64,000 nt of DNA, taken from positions 2,914,001 to 2,978,000 of the forward strand of contig WAID01000003.1 of assembly GCA_016584495.1 (NCBI GenBank). Reading direction: 5' to 3'. The notes beneath the pieces were generated by a model, which saw nothing but the letters and a program-made list of their open reading frames with translations, ran no database searches and was not told where the DNA came from. Source of the DNA: Celoporthe dispersa (lineage: Eukaryota; Ascomycota; Sordariomycetes; Diaporthales; Cryphonectriaceae). Every line of letters starts with the position of its first letter. Positions within the stretch are counted from its first letter, which is position 1. A program made the translations under genes and the position numbers. Positions 1-11,081 of this stretch are shown here, in pieces.

Positions 1-42
1 CTTTGAAAAAAAAGGGGGGGATTCAGCCGGAGCCCGGCATCG

Positions 43-2367
43 CTATGCCATCACGTCCGCCATCGTGACGTCCTCCTCGACGGGTTCGGGAGGGTTTTGC
101 ACCGAGTGCTTGTTCTGCATATGCCGCCTCCAGTTGTCCTTGCGCGGGAAGGACTTCCCGCCGCCCTGTTTCGCGTATGCGCAGTTGGGTACCGTGCAGT
201 GGTACTTGCGCGTCTTGTTGTGTTTGTCGTTGACGTGCCGGTCTAGATGCGTCTTGGTGCCAAAGCGCTTGTCGCACTGTAGGCACTGGTGGGGCCGCTC
301 GTGGTAACGCTTGTGATGGCTGCAAGTTTGTGTAAATAGAAGGTTAATATGCAGAAGGTGGGAAGGTCACGCGAGAGATGTGTACATACTTCAGTTTGTG
401 CACCTGGTCAAACTTGCTCCCGCAGATGTCGCAGGCAAAGGACGTTGGTTTGGGTGAGCCCTCGTGCTGTGATGCTTGTGACGATGGCCGCGAGGGGTCG
501 CCCGGCGAAGCCTCGAGGTAGTCTAGCACATATGTCAGTCCCGGGCATATTGACATGCACACGAACGGTATGCAGGGCTCATGTACTCACCTGTGCCGCC
601 GTAGGAGCTGGCAGGGCGCTGTGATGTGGATGAGCGTGGTGAGGGGGACTCGGTGTAGGCAGACTCCGTGAGACCAGTCTCAGGGGAGATGTGGTTTAAT
701 GGCGACGACCCATAGGCATACGGGTCAAAGCTAGGGCCCGGCGATGAGGTGTCGGAGATGTTGGTGATGACCTGTTCTTCGTGCTGGGGTATGAAGTGAC
801 CGCTGGTGGTGATGTCCATCTCGGTAGGGTGTCGGACGACAGCGTGGAAGTGAGGGCGTTCAGGTCCTGGGTTGGTGTTGTCCGGTTGTGACGGCGGGTA
901 TGTGTCCTGGTGTGGTTGGTGTGGCTGTGGTTGTGATGGTGGTGATGGCTCGGAGTAAGGAGCAGATGCAAGTGCTGCGGGTGCGGGTGTAGGCGATGGT
1001 TCGAATTGGGATGGTGGTGAGTTTTCAAGTTGGGGCGGCGGCGGCGGGGAGTTTTCCAACTTCCAGAGCTCGGTGTGTACCCAGGCAGCCTGCTCAGCAG
1101 CGGTCGAGGGTTTCATCATATCCATCGGGTTGACCGTGCCTGGAGCTGGGTGGGACGGGCTGGGCGGCGGCTCAAACCTTTTGGGGCTGGGTGAGTGGAG
1201 GCCTCTCTGTGGCGGAGTGAGTGAATCATTCTTCGCCTCCGATGACTGCCTCTCGCCTTCGTCGCTGCTCAGGTCCTCGTCTTTCGAAAAAGGTGACGTC
1301 GGGCTGAGCGGCGCCCCTGGAGGATCAAATGGGCTTCCCAGAGATCTTGATTGCTGTTGTTGATGTGGTTGCTGTTGTTGTTGCTGTTGTTGCTGCTGCT
1401 GCTGCTGAATGCTGACATGAGTGTGAGGCGCGGCCACACCGGCCAGGGCCGCCGCGGGCATAGCCATCAGGTGCAGAAATTGGGTATTCCCGGTAGGAAT
1501 TGGCAGAGATGTCTCCTCTGGAGGTGACAACGGGGCTCCCGAGTAGTACTCTGCTGCCGCTCCGCCCATGGGGATCTTCTCGTCTACGAGGTACGGTGCT
1601 GAGGCGCCGGTCTGGGTCTGCGCCAGCTCGTTGAGGTCCACGTCCGGCGACCTGCTGCCCGTCTTGCGAGACTCGCTCCCGCTGGATCTCGTGCTGTCGC
1701 GATGGAACACCCTGTCATGGAACTTCCGAAAAGCCCCTCCGATGGAGGGCGAGTGGCCTCCATGCAGGCTGTCCGTAGGGGATCGTGACAGGGGCTCCGG
1801 CTCGGTCGTGAGGGTGCCAAATGTCGGGGCTCGGCCTATCTCCTCCTTCTCGGGGGGCGGGGAGAAGGGGGCCTGGGCAACGGCTGGTGAGTCGCTGCGG
1901 CTGCCCGCGGGGAGAGAGGCCGACGAGGCAGGCATGGCGATGCTCGGGGCGGGAGAGCATGTGCGCAGCGTCTTGCCGACCAGGGCCGGGCTGGGCGCAG
2001 CGCTGCGGTGGTAGGTGATGCCATCGGGGCCGTACTCCTTTCCGGTCTGTGAGTCGTCGTGATCCGATAACGTGGCAGCTGCCGAGGCCAGGCGGCTCTG
2101 GGACATGTGGGAGAGGCGGTTGGCGTGCGTCGAGAACGTCTGCGAGGGCGGGCGCATGCCGGGCATGCCCATCTCCGGGTGCAGGTCATCCTGCTCCTGA
2201 CGCCTGCGCAGCCGGCGCTTGCGGCGGCATTTTAATATGAACGGCAGGCTGCAGAGGAGAATGAGGATGGCGGCCACGGCAGCACCAATGATAGCACCGG
2301 CGATGGTGCCGGTAGACGCGCCGCGGGCCATGAGGGCATGGTCACGAGTGGCCAGGGATCGTGCCAT
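43..2367 (-). CDS. Putative membrane-anchored C2H2 zinc-finger protein
   Basis: Three exons: 2367-591, 522-390 and 319-43 (introns 68 and 70 nt, GT-AG, phases agree) give 728 residues. Residues about 19-46 form one hydrophobic segment (starting TGTIAGAIIGAAVAAILI) followed at once by the basic cluster CRRKRRLRRR, so the N-terminus should be lumenal or outside and the rest cytosolic. A long low-complexity Pro/Ser/Gln region with a poly-Gln tract follows. The C-terminus has three zinc fingers: C623/C626/H639/H643, C649/C652/H665/H670, and a third with C678/C683/H703/H708. Finger 1 is assembled across intron 2, which supports the model. C2H2 fingers of this type usually bind DNA; release from the membrane by proteolysis is inference. 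The start is the first ATG of the frame; a second Met at residue 13 is possible. A fusion artefact of two genes is the alternative, but the exon-intron phasing argues against it. Confidence 0.8.
1370..1407 (-). repeat. Poly-glutamine trinucleotide tract
   Basis: An imperfect CAA/CAG run inside the zinc-finger gene encodes about a dozen Gln, followed by Pro-His and four more Gln (1350-1366). It lies in the disordered linker between membrane segment and fingers and is likely length-variable. Confidence 0.9.
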
Positions 2368-5300
2368 GCCGGCGGGCGTGCGGTGAGTGAGCGAGCAGCA
2401 GCGGATGTCGACCGTCGGAGGAGACGAGGGCTGGATCAGTGTCTCGGCTCAGCAGGGCTGATTAGGCCGCAGGCGCCTCGAGAGACACTCAGTCGAGAGG
2501 GGAGGACGTCCAGGCAGAGAGAAGTCGTAGGCCGGGTCCGGGCCGAGGTGCAGTGAGTGCACACACTTCCAGCCCCGAATCGCAGCTTTGGTTGATGAGC
2601 AGGTCTGAGTATGAGAATGAACGAGGCAACATCAACGGTGAAATGACCGAGTGCCGATGAGGGAAGATTGACGCCTCATAACCAAAAAAAAAAAAAAAAT
2701 CAAAGGTCGGACGCGGCCCAGCTCCTTTGGCCCTCGCCTCGGGTCCCTCTTCCTGTCTCTCCTCTCACGCTCACACAAACTCACACACACACACACACAC
2801 ACACGAATACACACGCTCGCTCTCTCGCTGTGGCTGTCTTCGCCCCGTGGTCAGGACGGTGGTCGTCGTTGGCCTCCCTGGACTGAGGCGTTGCCGTGTT
2901 TGTTTGTGAGATGGGCGACGATGACGGTCGTCGACGGCCTTTGAGGGGGCTGGTTAGTGAGGAGACGGCGTGACCATGGTCGAGAGAGAGGCGATGCACA
3001 AGGTTTGTTGGTGAAAGTTGAATCAACCAGGACGAGACGGTGGAAAAAAGAGGCGACCTGGGATTGGAACGAGCGGATGGGCAGTGGGGTTGGGGTGTGG
3101 AGCGGAGCGACAGGGTGAATGAATGGGTACGGACAATAATTGGGTTTTTGGAGGAAGGAGAAGGAGTGGGGTTGTCGGTGGACGAGGTGAGGAAGACAGA
3201 GCAGAGGCCCCTCCTTCCACAGGCTACAGTTAGATTTGTGGGTGGCCTAGGATAAGGGGTCGACCTCCTGCGCAGAGAGGCGAGGAAGGGGCCAGGCACG
3301 ATGCTACAGGCCGCATAGCGCTGTGCATACTACATACTACATGGTACCCCGTACGTACACTGCCCAGTGTCAGCCATGCTGCTGGCGCTACAGCAGGTCA
3401 CCCACCAGCAGGGGCCAAGAGCCGTGGACCAGCAGCAGCCCCCCTCCCCCAACTCCCTGCTGTACGCTGTTGGACTGGGTTTTTATTTCAGCCGCAACGC
3501 CAACAACGAAGGAAGGACAGTAAGTGGGGGGAGGGGGTTCTCACTCGTGTATGTATGCGTGCGTGCGCGTGTGTCAGTTCTAGACTATTTAGGATGGGAG
3601 AGAGTTCTGAGTTGACCTGATCGACTATGGAGGCGGGCTATGCAGGCCTGTCTTTGTCTGTACCGTCTGTCTGTCTGGTCTGAATCGGAAACAGGCTGGT
3701 GACAGTTGGACAGCAGTAGCAGGACAAGGAGTGGAAGGATCTGGATGGGGAAACGCTGAGGCCTCTGGTGCTCTCTGTACAGCGCATCGTACTATCGCAT
3801 GGGCACACACACCTACAGACGCCCAAGACAAGGCCCAGACCAGGCCCTGGCCTGTGCAGGACAGTGGACCCCTGACCACCTGGAACCCCCCAGTATCTCT
3901 ACGATTGTAAGGGGAGGCAGTAGGGGGTGGAAGAGAGGAAGTGGGGCAGGGAGCCCCCTGATGGAATCCAGGTTTGGCAAGGTGGGAGAGGAGGAATCAG
4001 GGATCCCAGCCAGTCAGATCGGGTTCCCTCCCGCCTCCCTTGGACCCCACCCTGCAATTGCAGCTGCTGCAAGCCGTGTGTGTGTGATTCAGTCAGTGAC
4101 CAGCCCTGCGCGAGCCTGGACAACAACTTGGCCCTGACATCACATTGCCTGGCTGCCAAACCTCCACCCTCAACGGTCGTTCCCAGTTTCTCCAGGCCTG
4201 AACCAGAAGCACTGGCCCACCACCAGTAACAGTAACGTGCCTGCTGGTCACTGGCCCCCTGTGCTCTCCGAGGCCTCTCACTCATCTCGATCTCTTAATT
4301 GATCCTGGCCTGACGAAAGCTCCTGCCCTTGCCCACCACCCCCCCCCTTCCACCCCTCCTCCTCGCCAGAACTCGCTACCACAGCTACAACGCAAGACCC
4401 TGAGTCGGCGGTCCTGCTGTGGTAGAAATTGACGTTATTTCGCCATGATAAGTGGTTGTGTCATGTTTCAGGTTTTCCTTAGCCGCTGGGAAACATCGGG
4501 GGTGACAATGCAGCTGGACACTCGTCGGCATCTTCGGTGACCCGTGCACGAATGTCAGATGTCTGCCTCGCTCTCTGCCTTGGTGGGCGGCCGCCAGCCA
4601 TGGGTTGGGTCATCTACTACACGTGGCGGCAGCAGCCAGCTCTTTCCGAGCTTCTTCTCCTTCTTCCTCCTCCTCCTCCTTTCTTCGGTCCTCGGGGCAA
4701 AATATCGTGATCTGGATCTGATAATCTGCATGTCTCACATGTCCAGAATCGGTTCCATGTCCTCCTCTGCAAGTGCTACCAGCATCGTGCCAGGACCGTC
4801 GATGTCACGGCTGGTCGGGACGACTCTCGAGCAGCAGCAGCAGTCCTCGTTGAGCTTCGTTTGCTTTTATGTATCATGAAATAATGATCGATCGATCCTT
4901 CATCCTGAGCCCAGCACTTGTGTGCTGTCCGCCTGGGGGAAGCGGCGTCATACCTGCAGGCCGAGTGCTTCTCCCCCTCCTTTCCCCAGACCCCCGCGGT
5001 CATCGTGCATAACAAGAACCGGATCTGGCCCCCAACGCATCGATGTACTATGGTGGTATCTACCGGTTCTCTCAGCCCTTATCCATTGGACTGCCTCCTT
5101 GCATTATACCAATTCAGAGAAGGACATAGCTCTCTTGAGCTAATGGTTGTTGAGTGAACCAATCCCCAATGCTCGTTCAGGACCAAAAATACGATTACTG
5201 ATCCAAAGCTGTGACAGCAATCAGCGCAGGCTGGCCGGGCCACTGTGCATCAGCAGTAACACTAGCTTGTATTTGGGAAGACTCTGTAATTTTTTTGATG

Positions 5301-5682
5301 CTATTTGTGTCGACTCGAGTCACTATATATCTTTGCACAACATCGTGGCATGTGGCCTCTTTCTTGTCAGCCTTTCTGGCATAGTTCCAGGAACGCACTT
5401 GTTGATTGAGAATCGGCCGCACTTTACACGCCAACTCCGAATATATACCTCCTTTATTCTTTCATTCTCATTCTTTTTCTTTTCGTTTTTGTCTTCCCCC
5501 TTCTCCCTTTCCTCAAGAAGCCGTTCAAAATCAAATCAACTTTTTTCAAAAAGAAAAAAAAAAGAAAAAAAACACCCCAAACCCAAACACCGTCCAACTC
5601 CCAGGGCCATGCTCATGAAGCACAATGAGTCTGCTCGATGCCTTCCTATTGACACCACTTCCACCCACCGCAGGGTACCAGT
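2368..5682. other. Intergenic region with low-complexity tracts
   Basis: No convincing gene. It holds the presumed leader and promoter of the zinc-finger gene (2368 to about 3300), poly-A at 2684-2698, a CA microsatellite at 2782-2804, a pyrimidine-rich block at 5450-5520 and A-rich runs near 5550-5575. Open frames here are short and of biased composition. The right end is the 3' side of the next minus-strand gene. Confidence 0.6.
2782..2804. repeat. CA dinucleotide microsatellite
   Basis: An uninterrupted CA run of about eleven units lies in the probable 5' leader of the minus-strand zinc-finger gene, where the transcript would read TG repeats. Confidence 0.9.
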
Positions 5683-6305
5683 TCATGGAATGGGCGGCCG
5701 TGACTGTCCCATGGCACTTCTATTGGCCTCCCAGCGGGCTCGCCACTCTGGGTGCATCTCGTCGAACATCCACTGTGGGAAGCGCTCGTTCTCGTCGACG
5801 TTGACGAACCACCCATCCCATTTGAGCCACACCGGCCAGTCGTGGGGCAGCTGTGGCACTCCGGGTTAGCCAGTTGAAAGGGAATGGTGTTTGGGGAGGT
5901 GATACGCACCAGGAAGTATAGGAATCCTCCGTCTGGGTCCTGATACAGTGTTTTGAATATACCCTGGTACCAGAGGCGGTGCTCGTTCACCCACTTGAGG
6001 TCGACCCAAGCGGCGTTGACCGAGGGCATGACACCAAATTCCCTCGCGGCTCTCGGTGCCTCCTCGTTCTCGTCGCCCGCCTCGTACATGTTGTCTCCAT
6101 TTTGGGGCTCGTCGGGCTCTTGGGTGCTTGGAGCTCCACAGCTTTCCGAGTCGGTCTGGTCGCTGTTCTTGTGGAGCTCGCAAGTCTGCTGGTGGTCCCC
6201 GACCTCCTCCTCGGTCCCCTGGGTCGTAGACGGGGTTGACCGCAGCGGGGTTGGACTGCCGTCTTCCACCACTGTGGAACTACGGGGACTGCATGGTGAG
6301 TCCAT
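5683..6305 (-). CDS. Small Trp-rich hypothetical protein
   Basis: Two exons, 6305-5910 and 5850-5683 (59-nt intron, donor GTGCGT, acceptor CACAG, phase 0), give 187 residues. The first ~80 residues are acidic and Ser/Thr/Pro-rich (disordered). The rest is compact and aromatic: it contains VNAAWVDLKWVNEHRLWYQG and, after the intron, LPHDWPVWLKWDGWFVNVDE. The last 55 residues hold seven Trp. I do not recognise the family. The dense Trp/Asp pattern suggests a small folded domain rather than a shadow frame, and the splice sites join it in frame. A TA repeat lies about 135 nt upstream of the start. Function unknown. Confidence 0.75.
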
Positions 6306-7244
6306 CTTCCCTTCTCCGTCTTGCTTGGTGGATTTCTCAAGAGAAATACGAGAAGCGCAAAAGGGCGAGAGGCGATGGATACAAGACTGAAGACTGTGTA
6401 GACAGTTCAACAGGAAGAGCGGCCAGGCGACTGGAGCAATATATATATATATATATATTGAGATCCAGGCCCCGCAGCTGGCTAGTTTTGCGATGGCTTC
6501 GAGGCCCGGTCCCTTCGTTGGCACTTTGACAAGGACGATCTCTAGGTCTAGACGATAAGTGCAGAGCCAAGCGTCTCTGAGTACACATCCAAATTCCGAT
6601 CTAAGGGGTGGTGGCAAGCTTGGGACGATTCAACACGGTCATCTGAGAAGAGAGCACGGCCGAGATGGGGCCATAGAGGAGAGAAATGCAGCACCGTCTT
6701 ATCCTAGGGCTTCATACAATTTTGACGGTCCGGTCTAGCCCGCAGCGCCTCCTGGTAGCAAACAACCTGCGCTCCTAGTTGAGTCATCGTTTGTTGGTCC
6801 CCCACGGCACTTGGTAATGTTCGGTGAGGTTCAGGTGACACTACATGGTATGAACAGACTGATGCAGAGGCCATAGTTGCCAGCCATAGTCCAAAAAACC
6901 TGCCACATCACTTGGGACGGACATGAGAAAGGGGCTCCCGTACTAAGCATTTACTTATGCTGCACTGACCATATCTTTGAGCACTAGGACCAGACCAGCC
7001 TTCTCTGCTAACCGTTGTGGGCTGTTTGTTAGAGATCGTGCGGGCGAGTGCGCTTATAGCCACCCAACTACGACTAACTTATCGGTTAATGAGAAAGCTC
7101 CAATATGGTCAAAAAGTGCAGAGTGTTGGGGGTCGGGAGAGGCTGCTGTGATATAAGTAAGCCCCATCAGGAGCCGTCTACAAATTGACAATATATACAT
7201 TTCAACTGGACCCCCGAAGCTCACATAGCCCTCATCATGACAGT
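6306..7244. other. Intergenic region
   Basis: Promoter and leader of the Trp-rich gene on its left, 3' flank of the next minus-strand gene on its right. Apart from the AT repeat I see no gene or structured element. Confidence 0.6.
6439..6458. repeat. AT dinucleotide repeat (10 units)
   Basis: A perfect (AT)10 sits about 135 nt upstream of the start of the Trp-rich gene. It could contribute to promoter melting or TATA function, but this is only positional evidence. Confidence 0.85.
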
Positions 7245-8016
7245 TCAGCCAGCGACCCAGAAGATCACGCTCAAAGGGACCGTCACGACAAGCATCAGGC
7301 CTCCAAACGCACTGAACCCGGCCGGTACACTTGAGGTGGCCTTCCCAAGAGCAACGCCGACCAGACCGGACACGACGAGCCACAGAACAACAAACCTGAC
7401 GAACATGTGTTTTCTCAACTTATATGACACTACGAGGACCTCTCCACCCATCGAGCCGGTGACCAGTCTGGGAAGGTACTCCGCAAAGGTGTCTCCCGGA
7501 TCCCATCACCTGGTGATGGTGGAACATAGCCGTGAGCCCGGGGCAGACCTCGCGGTGTGTGGCAGACAGCTCGACCCGCCTTGGAGGGTGCTGGCCCTCG
7601 ATTACGTCGTCCAGGCGCGTCTAGGCAATCCACAGTCGACCGGTCAGTCAGCCAGTCCGTGGATCGTATGCGGTTGAGATATGGTTGAGATCATGTATCA
7701 AGTAATATGAATATACCATCGAGATCCTCGCTGTCTCCACGACGGATTTCCGCAGAGGCCTAGATAGAGAGCGCCATGATCCCCCTCCCACGGCGCAGGA
7801 CGCCTGGACCTGGCGTACCTGGCTCATGGCGTCCCACACGGACTGCAAGGCGTCGACCTCTGGCTGGGGATACCAGAACCACCCGCGGCAGTCCTGGTAG
7901 ACGACACGGATGTACTGAATGGGGCGGGCTGTACTGTCGGTTGGGCCAGGAAGGGGGCCGTCGTTGCTGGCTTCATACGGACTGCCACGAGGTCCCGTCG
8001 TGGTCTGATGGGCCAT
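7245..8016 (-). CDS. Unrecognised membrane protein, frame disrupted
   Basis: Exons 8016-7819, 7759-7717 and 7620-7245 are separated by good introns of 59 and 96 nt. Exon 1 gives 66 residues containing YIRVVYQDCRGWFWYPQPEV. The most protein-like reading of exon 3 starts TRLDDVIEGQHPPRRVELSA and later shifts by one base near a GGG (about 7490-7495) into a frame with two hydrophobic segments (FVRFVVLWLVVSGLVGVALG and GLMLVVTVPLSVIFWVAG) before the stop. A further single-base offset is needed between exons 2 and 3. With both corrected the product is about 204 residues with two C-terminal helices. Either the assembly has two +1 errors or this is a recent pseudogene. Family not recognised. Confidence 0.45.
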
Positions 8017-8314
8017 GTTGGAAGTTGTGAGGCTGGGTCGGAGAGGCGTTTACATATGCGTTCATCTAATATGATTTTTTGGGTCTTTTGGAAAAGTAAA
8101 ATGGAATGAATTCACCCAATGGTCAGAGCTGTCTAGGCAGATTTCGTTGACAGTGAGCCACGGTTGGTCACAGGGCAGTCGGGAGGGCATCATTATATAG
8201 CAAGAAGCACGAGCTGGTAGGGACATGAGCATGTGGACTGGTAGGTGCGACGAAATTAAAATTCTGTGAGCTATTATGACCAATGCCACGCTTCCAAAGA
8301 TACGTGGGTCATCT

Positions 8315-8482
8315 TTACGTGGCTGTGAAAATAGCTGCAGTCATTAGTCCACTGTGTGCGTCCGGGCGGGACGGGAAAATGAGTCTGATCATATTAATAC
8401 CAATCACAGCACATGTCAGCACGAAGAAGGGGGCTATCCCTGTAGTGCTCTCAGCGATGGTGTTGAGACAACGTCGCAGCGA
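8315..8482 (-). pseudogene. Possible terminal exon of a decayed membrane-protein gene
   Basis: After an acceptor-like CTAGATAG the minus strand reads 55 codons to TAA, including GIAPFFVLTCAVIGINMIRL and ending in a second hydrophobic stretch. This resembles the end of a multi-helix fungal membrane protein, but no matching upstream exon could be joined in frame. Confidence 0.25.
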
Positions 8483-8970
8483 CTATCTAGGGGCGGCGGC
8501 GGTCGTGAAGGGGACTTCAGAGGTTAGGATGACAACGACAGCTGAGGGTCATTACATAAGCAGAGAGGGATATGTCTTCAGGCCCTCAGGCCCTCAGAGC
8601 TAGCCAGCCTTCTCTCTTTCTTCTTCACCTTTCACCCTCATCACCGAATAGACTGGAACCATTCATGCTTCGTTTCTGTTTGTGTGCCTTGTGAGACGGT
8701 CCTCTCAGTTCCCGACAGGTCGAGCGCCTAAGTAAGTATGTATGCATGTCACCGACCATGTAAGAAGCCTTAAAAGCATCGCAGCGATCTTACTGTCTTT
8801 TCTTCTCTTCTCTTTTTTCCTCGTTCCCTTTCCCCCGTCCACTTTCCCCTTCCTTCTTCAATGACCAGGATTATTCTTTAGGACTCAAAAGCCAGCACGT
8901 CTGTACCAACAAACATATATTCATTACGCAACAACGCAACATCATCTCGCTAATTTACGATTGTACTCAC

Positions 8971-9203
8971 CTCTCAGCCCTGGCTGTTTGGTCTGTTCTG
9001 GTTGAAGGCGACAGTAGGCCCACAGGACCCTTCTCATATAAATCAGATTCATACTGGACCATGAGCAATACCTCACAAGCCCATAACTTGTTACTGATGT
9101 CTGGCTCAATGGAGGAGGACACGACTACCTCTCCAAGCATCCCCCTCAAACAAGCGAAAGAGGACGACTGAGCCCAAGGAGGCGCGTAGACATTGGTGTC
9201 CAT
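8971..9203 (-). pseudogene. Possible first exon of a decayed gene
   Basis: An ATG-initiated minus-strand frame of 77 codons ends exactly at a consensus donor (GCTGAGAG then GTGAGTAC). It includes KLWACEVLLMVQYESDLYEK. It could be the 5' exon belonging with 8315-8482, but the roughly 490 bp between them contain no exon that keeps the frame. Low confidence. Confidence 0.25.
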
Positions 9204-10121
9204 TCGCCATGCGGTGGGCTCTTAAACTCCCGGGCCTTGAATCTAGCTATGACCCCACGAAATTAAGCTTTCCAAGCATACACAAACTCAAGTATGCCCT
9301 CAATACCCTCCCTCCGCCTACTACCCTGCCTAGAAATGTCCTGATAGTTTCTTTGCAGCGAGCATATTGAGAGATCTCATAGCAGAGACTGATGGTGTCT
9401 CAAGTGTAAGACGCCTTACAACATCACGTCCAGAAAGAACCTGGAAGTCCTCCGGGGGGGGCCATGAGGCATCAGGCTCTTGCCTTCATAGACCTTGGCC
9501 AGATTACCTAGAACATTGGGCCACAGTGATGTTGATGAGTGAAGTAGTATATAAGAGATGGAGAGATCAGAATTCTGAGGAGATGCGCAAAATAAAGCCT
9601 CGTAGATCGAAATTCGACGGGACCCAGGAGTCTTTAGAGGAACGGAGATTGAGAAGAGTATGCTTGCTACTGCCTGGACACATTCTTGTCGTGCTTTGAA
9701 AGCCAGGACTTAGGTAACTAACCGCTTTATATGCACTGTACTCCTTTTCGAGACTTATGCCACTCCCCTCCATATTTTGGTCATGCACTCGAGCGTGCCT
9801 GTTCGCACTCAGGATAACTAGTACTGTCTCTTCTCGCCGCCGGATGCAGCCAAAAACTTGCCCTCACCCTGCTGTCGATCAAAACCACCAGAGCAGAAGA
9901 AAGACTGAGGAGAGTTGCCGATTAGAGCCCCGCAGGGCCGTGATCTCTGCGCCGGTACCGCGTTTTTGGTTCAACCACTACAGTCTTCAGAGTCGGAGAC
10001 CCGAACGATGAAGAGGACAAGCCTGCGTGAGCATGCGCGATAGCCCGGATTATACGATACCTGCCTTATCTTTGAGCACCGGGAGGGCACATGAGAGCAG
10101 CCATTTATTGATACCTAGGAG

Positions 10122-11081
10122 CTACAACCCCACCACCGCCAACATCGCCTGCCCGGCCTTCAAGTTCGCCATCTTGTACGCCTTGCTGTCCGCAGGAAAC
10201 GTCCCGTTGGCAGCCCACAGGTCGATCAGCGGCTGCATCGGCTCCAGCTCGACCGGCTTGAGCAGGTCCAGCGTCGTGGCCGTCAGCAGGGAAGTGGCTG
10301 AAGCAGCTGTTGAGCTGCTTCTCCAGGTTTAGGTGGTAGAAGGGCTCCACGAAGTGGGCGTGGTACAGGTGGGCGTACACGCGGAACATCTGCAGGAAGA
10401 TGGTCTGGCAGATGGAGCCGAACTCCTCGGGGAAACCGCTGCGGCGGCCGGGCCAGTCGCTGCCGTCTGCTGGTGGGAGTGGGGAGGGGCCGCGCCAGGC
10501 GAGGTGAAGGCTGGGTTGAGCGCGTAGGATACGCCGGAGGGGTCGGTGGGGAAGATGTTGGTGTCGTCGATCTTGCTGGAGACCCAGCGCTGCATGAGGG
10601 TGATGTACTCGTAGGCGGGCAGCTCGACGGGCTCGTGGCGGCTGTTGAGCCACGTGTAGGAGTGGTTTCTTTGGATCGGGAGCGTCAGTACGCTGAACGA
10701 GGCTGGTTCACGGCGGTATGTGTGACGGTGACAGCGGTCTGGGGGGACGAGGATGAAGAAACAGGAGGAAGAGGGAGAGGGGAGGGAGGAAGGCGTTGTT
10801 ACTCACGGCCCGGCACTCATCTTAGGACAGGTCGTTGCATTGCAGATGCTCACGCCCGTGTCCTCCTTCTCGTATATGACCCGAACAAAGTGCCAGAGGT
10901 TGCGGTAGTGCTCGACGACCTGGTGGGCGACCCACTCGCCGTTCTCGACCGTTTTGGGCCTCGCAACGAGTGTCATGAAGTTACCCTTGACTATGTGCTT
11001 GGCATATGCCGGGTTGACCCATGCAGGGAGTGGCAGTGGCAGGTGATAGGAGTTGAGGGGATCATCTTGGTCAGAAGACAT
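10122..11081 (-). CDS. MOB2: MOB2-type kinase activator (Mob1/phocein family)
   Basis: Exon 1 runs 11081-10807, then a 138-nt intron (TACTGAC branch-like site), then exon 2 from 10668 to the TAG at 10122. Family hallmarks are clear: the zinc-ligand segment NATTCPKMSAGP, YTWLNSRHEPVELPAYEYIT, then MFRVYAHLYHAHFVEPFYHL and NLEKQLNSCFSHF, ending DLWAANGTFPADSKAYKMAN. MOB2 proteins bind and activate NDR-family kinases (Cbk1/COT1, the RAM/MOR pathway) controlling polarity and septation. As given, exon 2 needs a one-base gain between about 10460 and 10545 and a one-base loss at the GGG of 10289-10291 (plus strand). With these the product is about 273 residues. Either both are consensus errors or the gene is damaged. 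The Met chosen opens the conserved frame; extra upstream exons cannot be excluded. Confidence 0.85.

Larger units (their letters stand above)
8017..10121. other. Intergenic region with possible gene debris
   Basis: No complete gene. Two minus-strand pieces look coding (8315-8482 and 8971-9203, listed separately). The remainder is pyrimidine-rich (8800-8860) or featureless. Confidence 0.5.

Noticed and set aside
2781..3299. 172-codon minus-strand frame upstream of the zinc-finger gene
   Set aside because: Ends in a translated CA/TG microsatellite and lies in the likely 5' leader.
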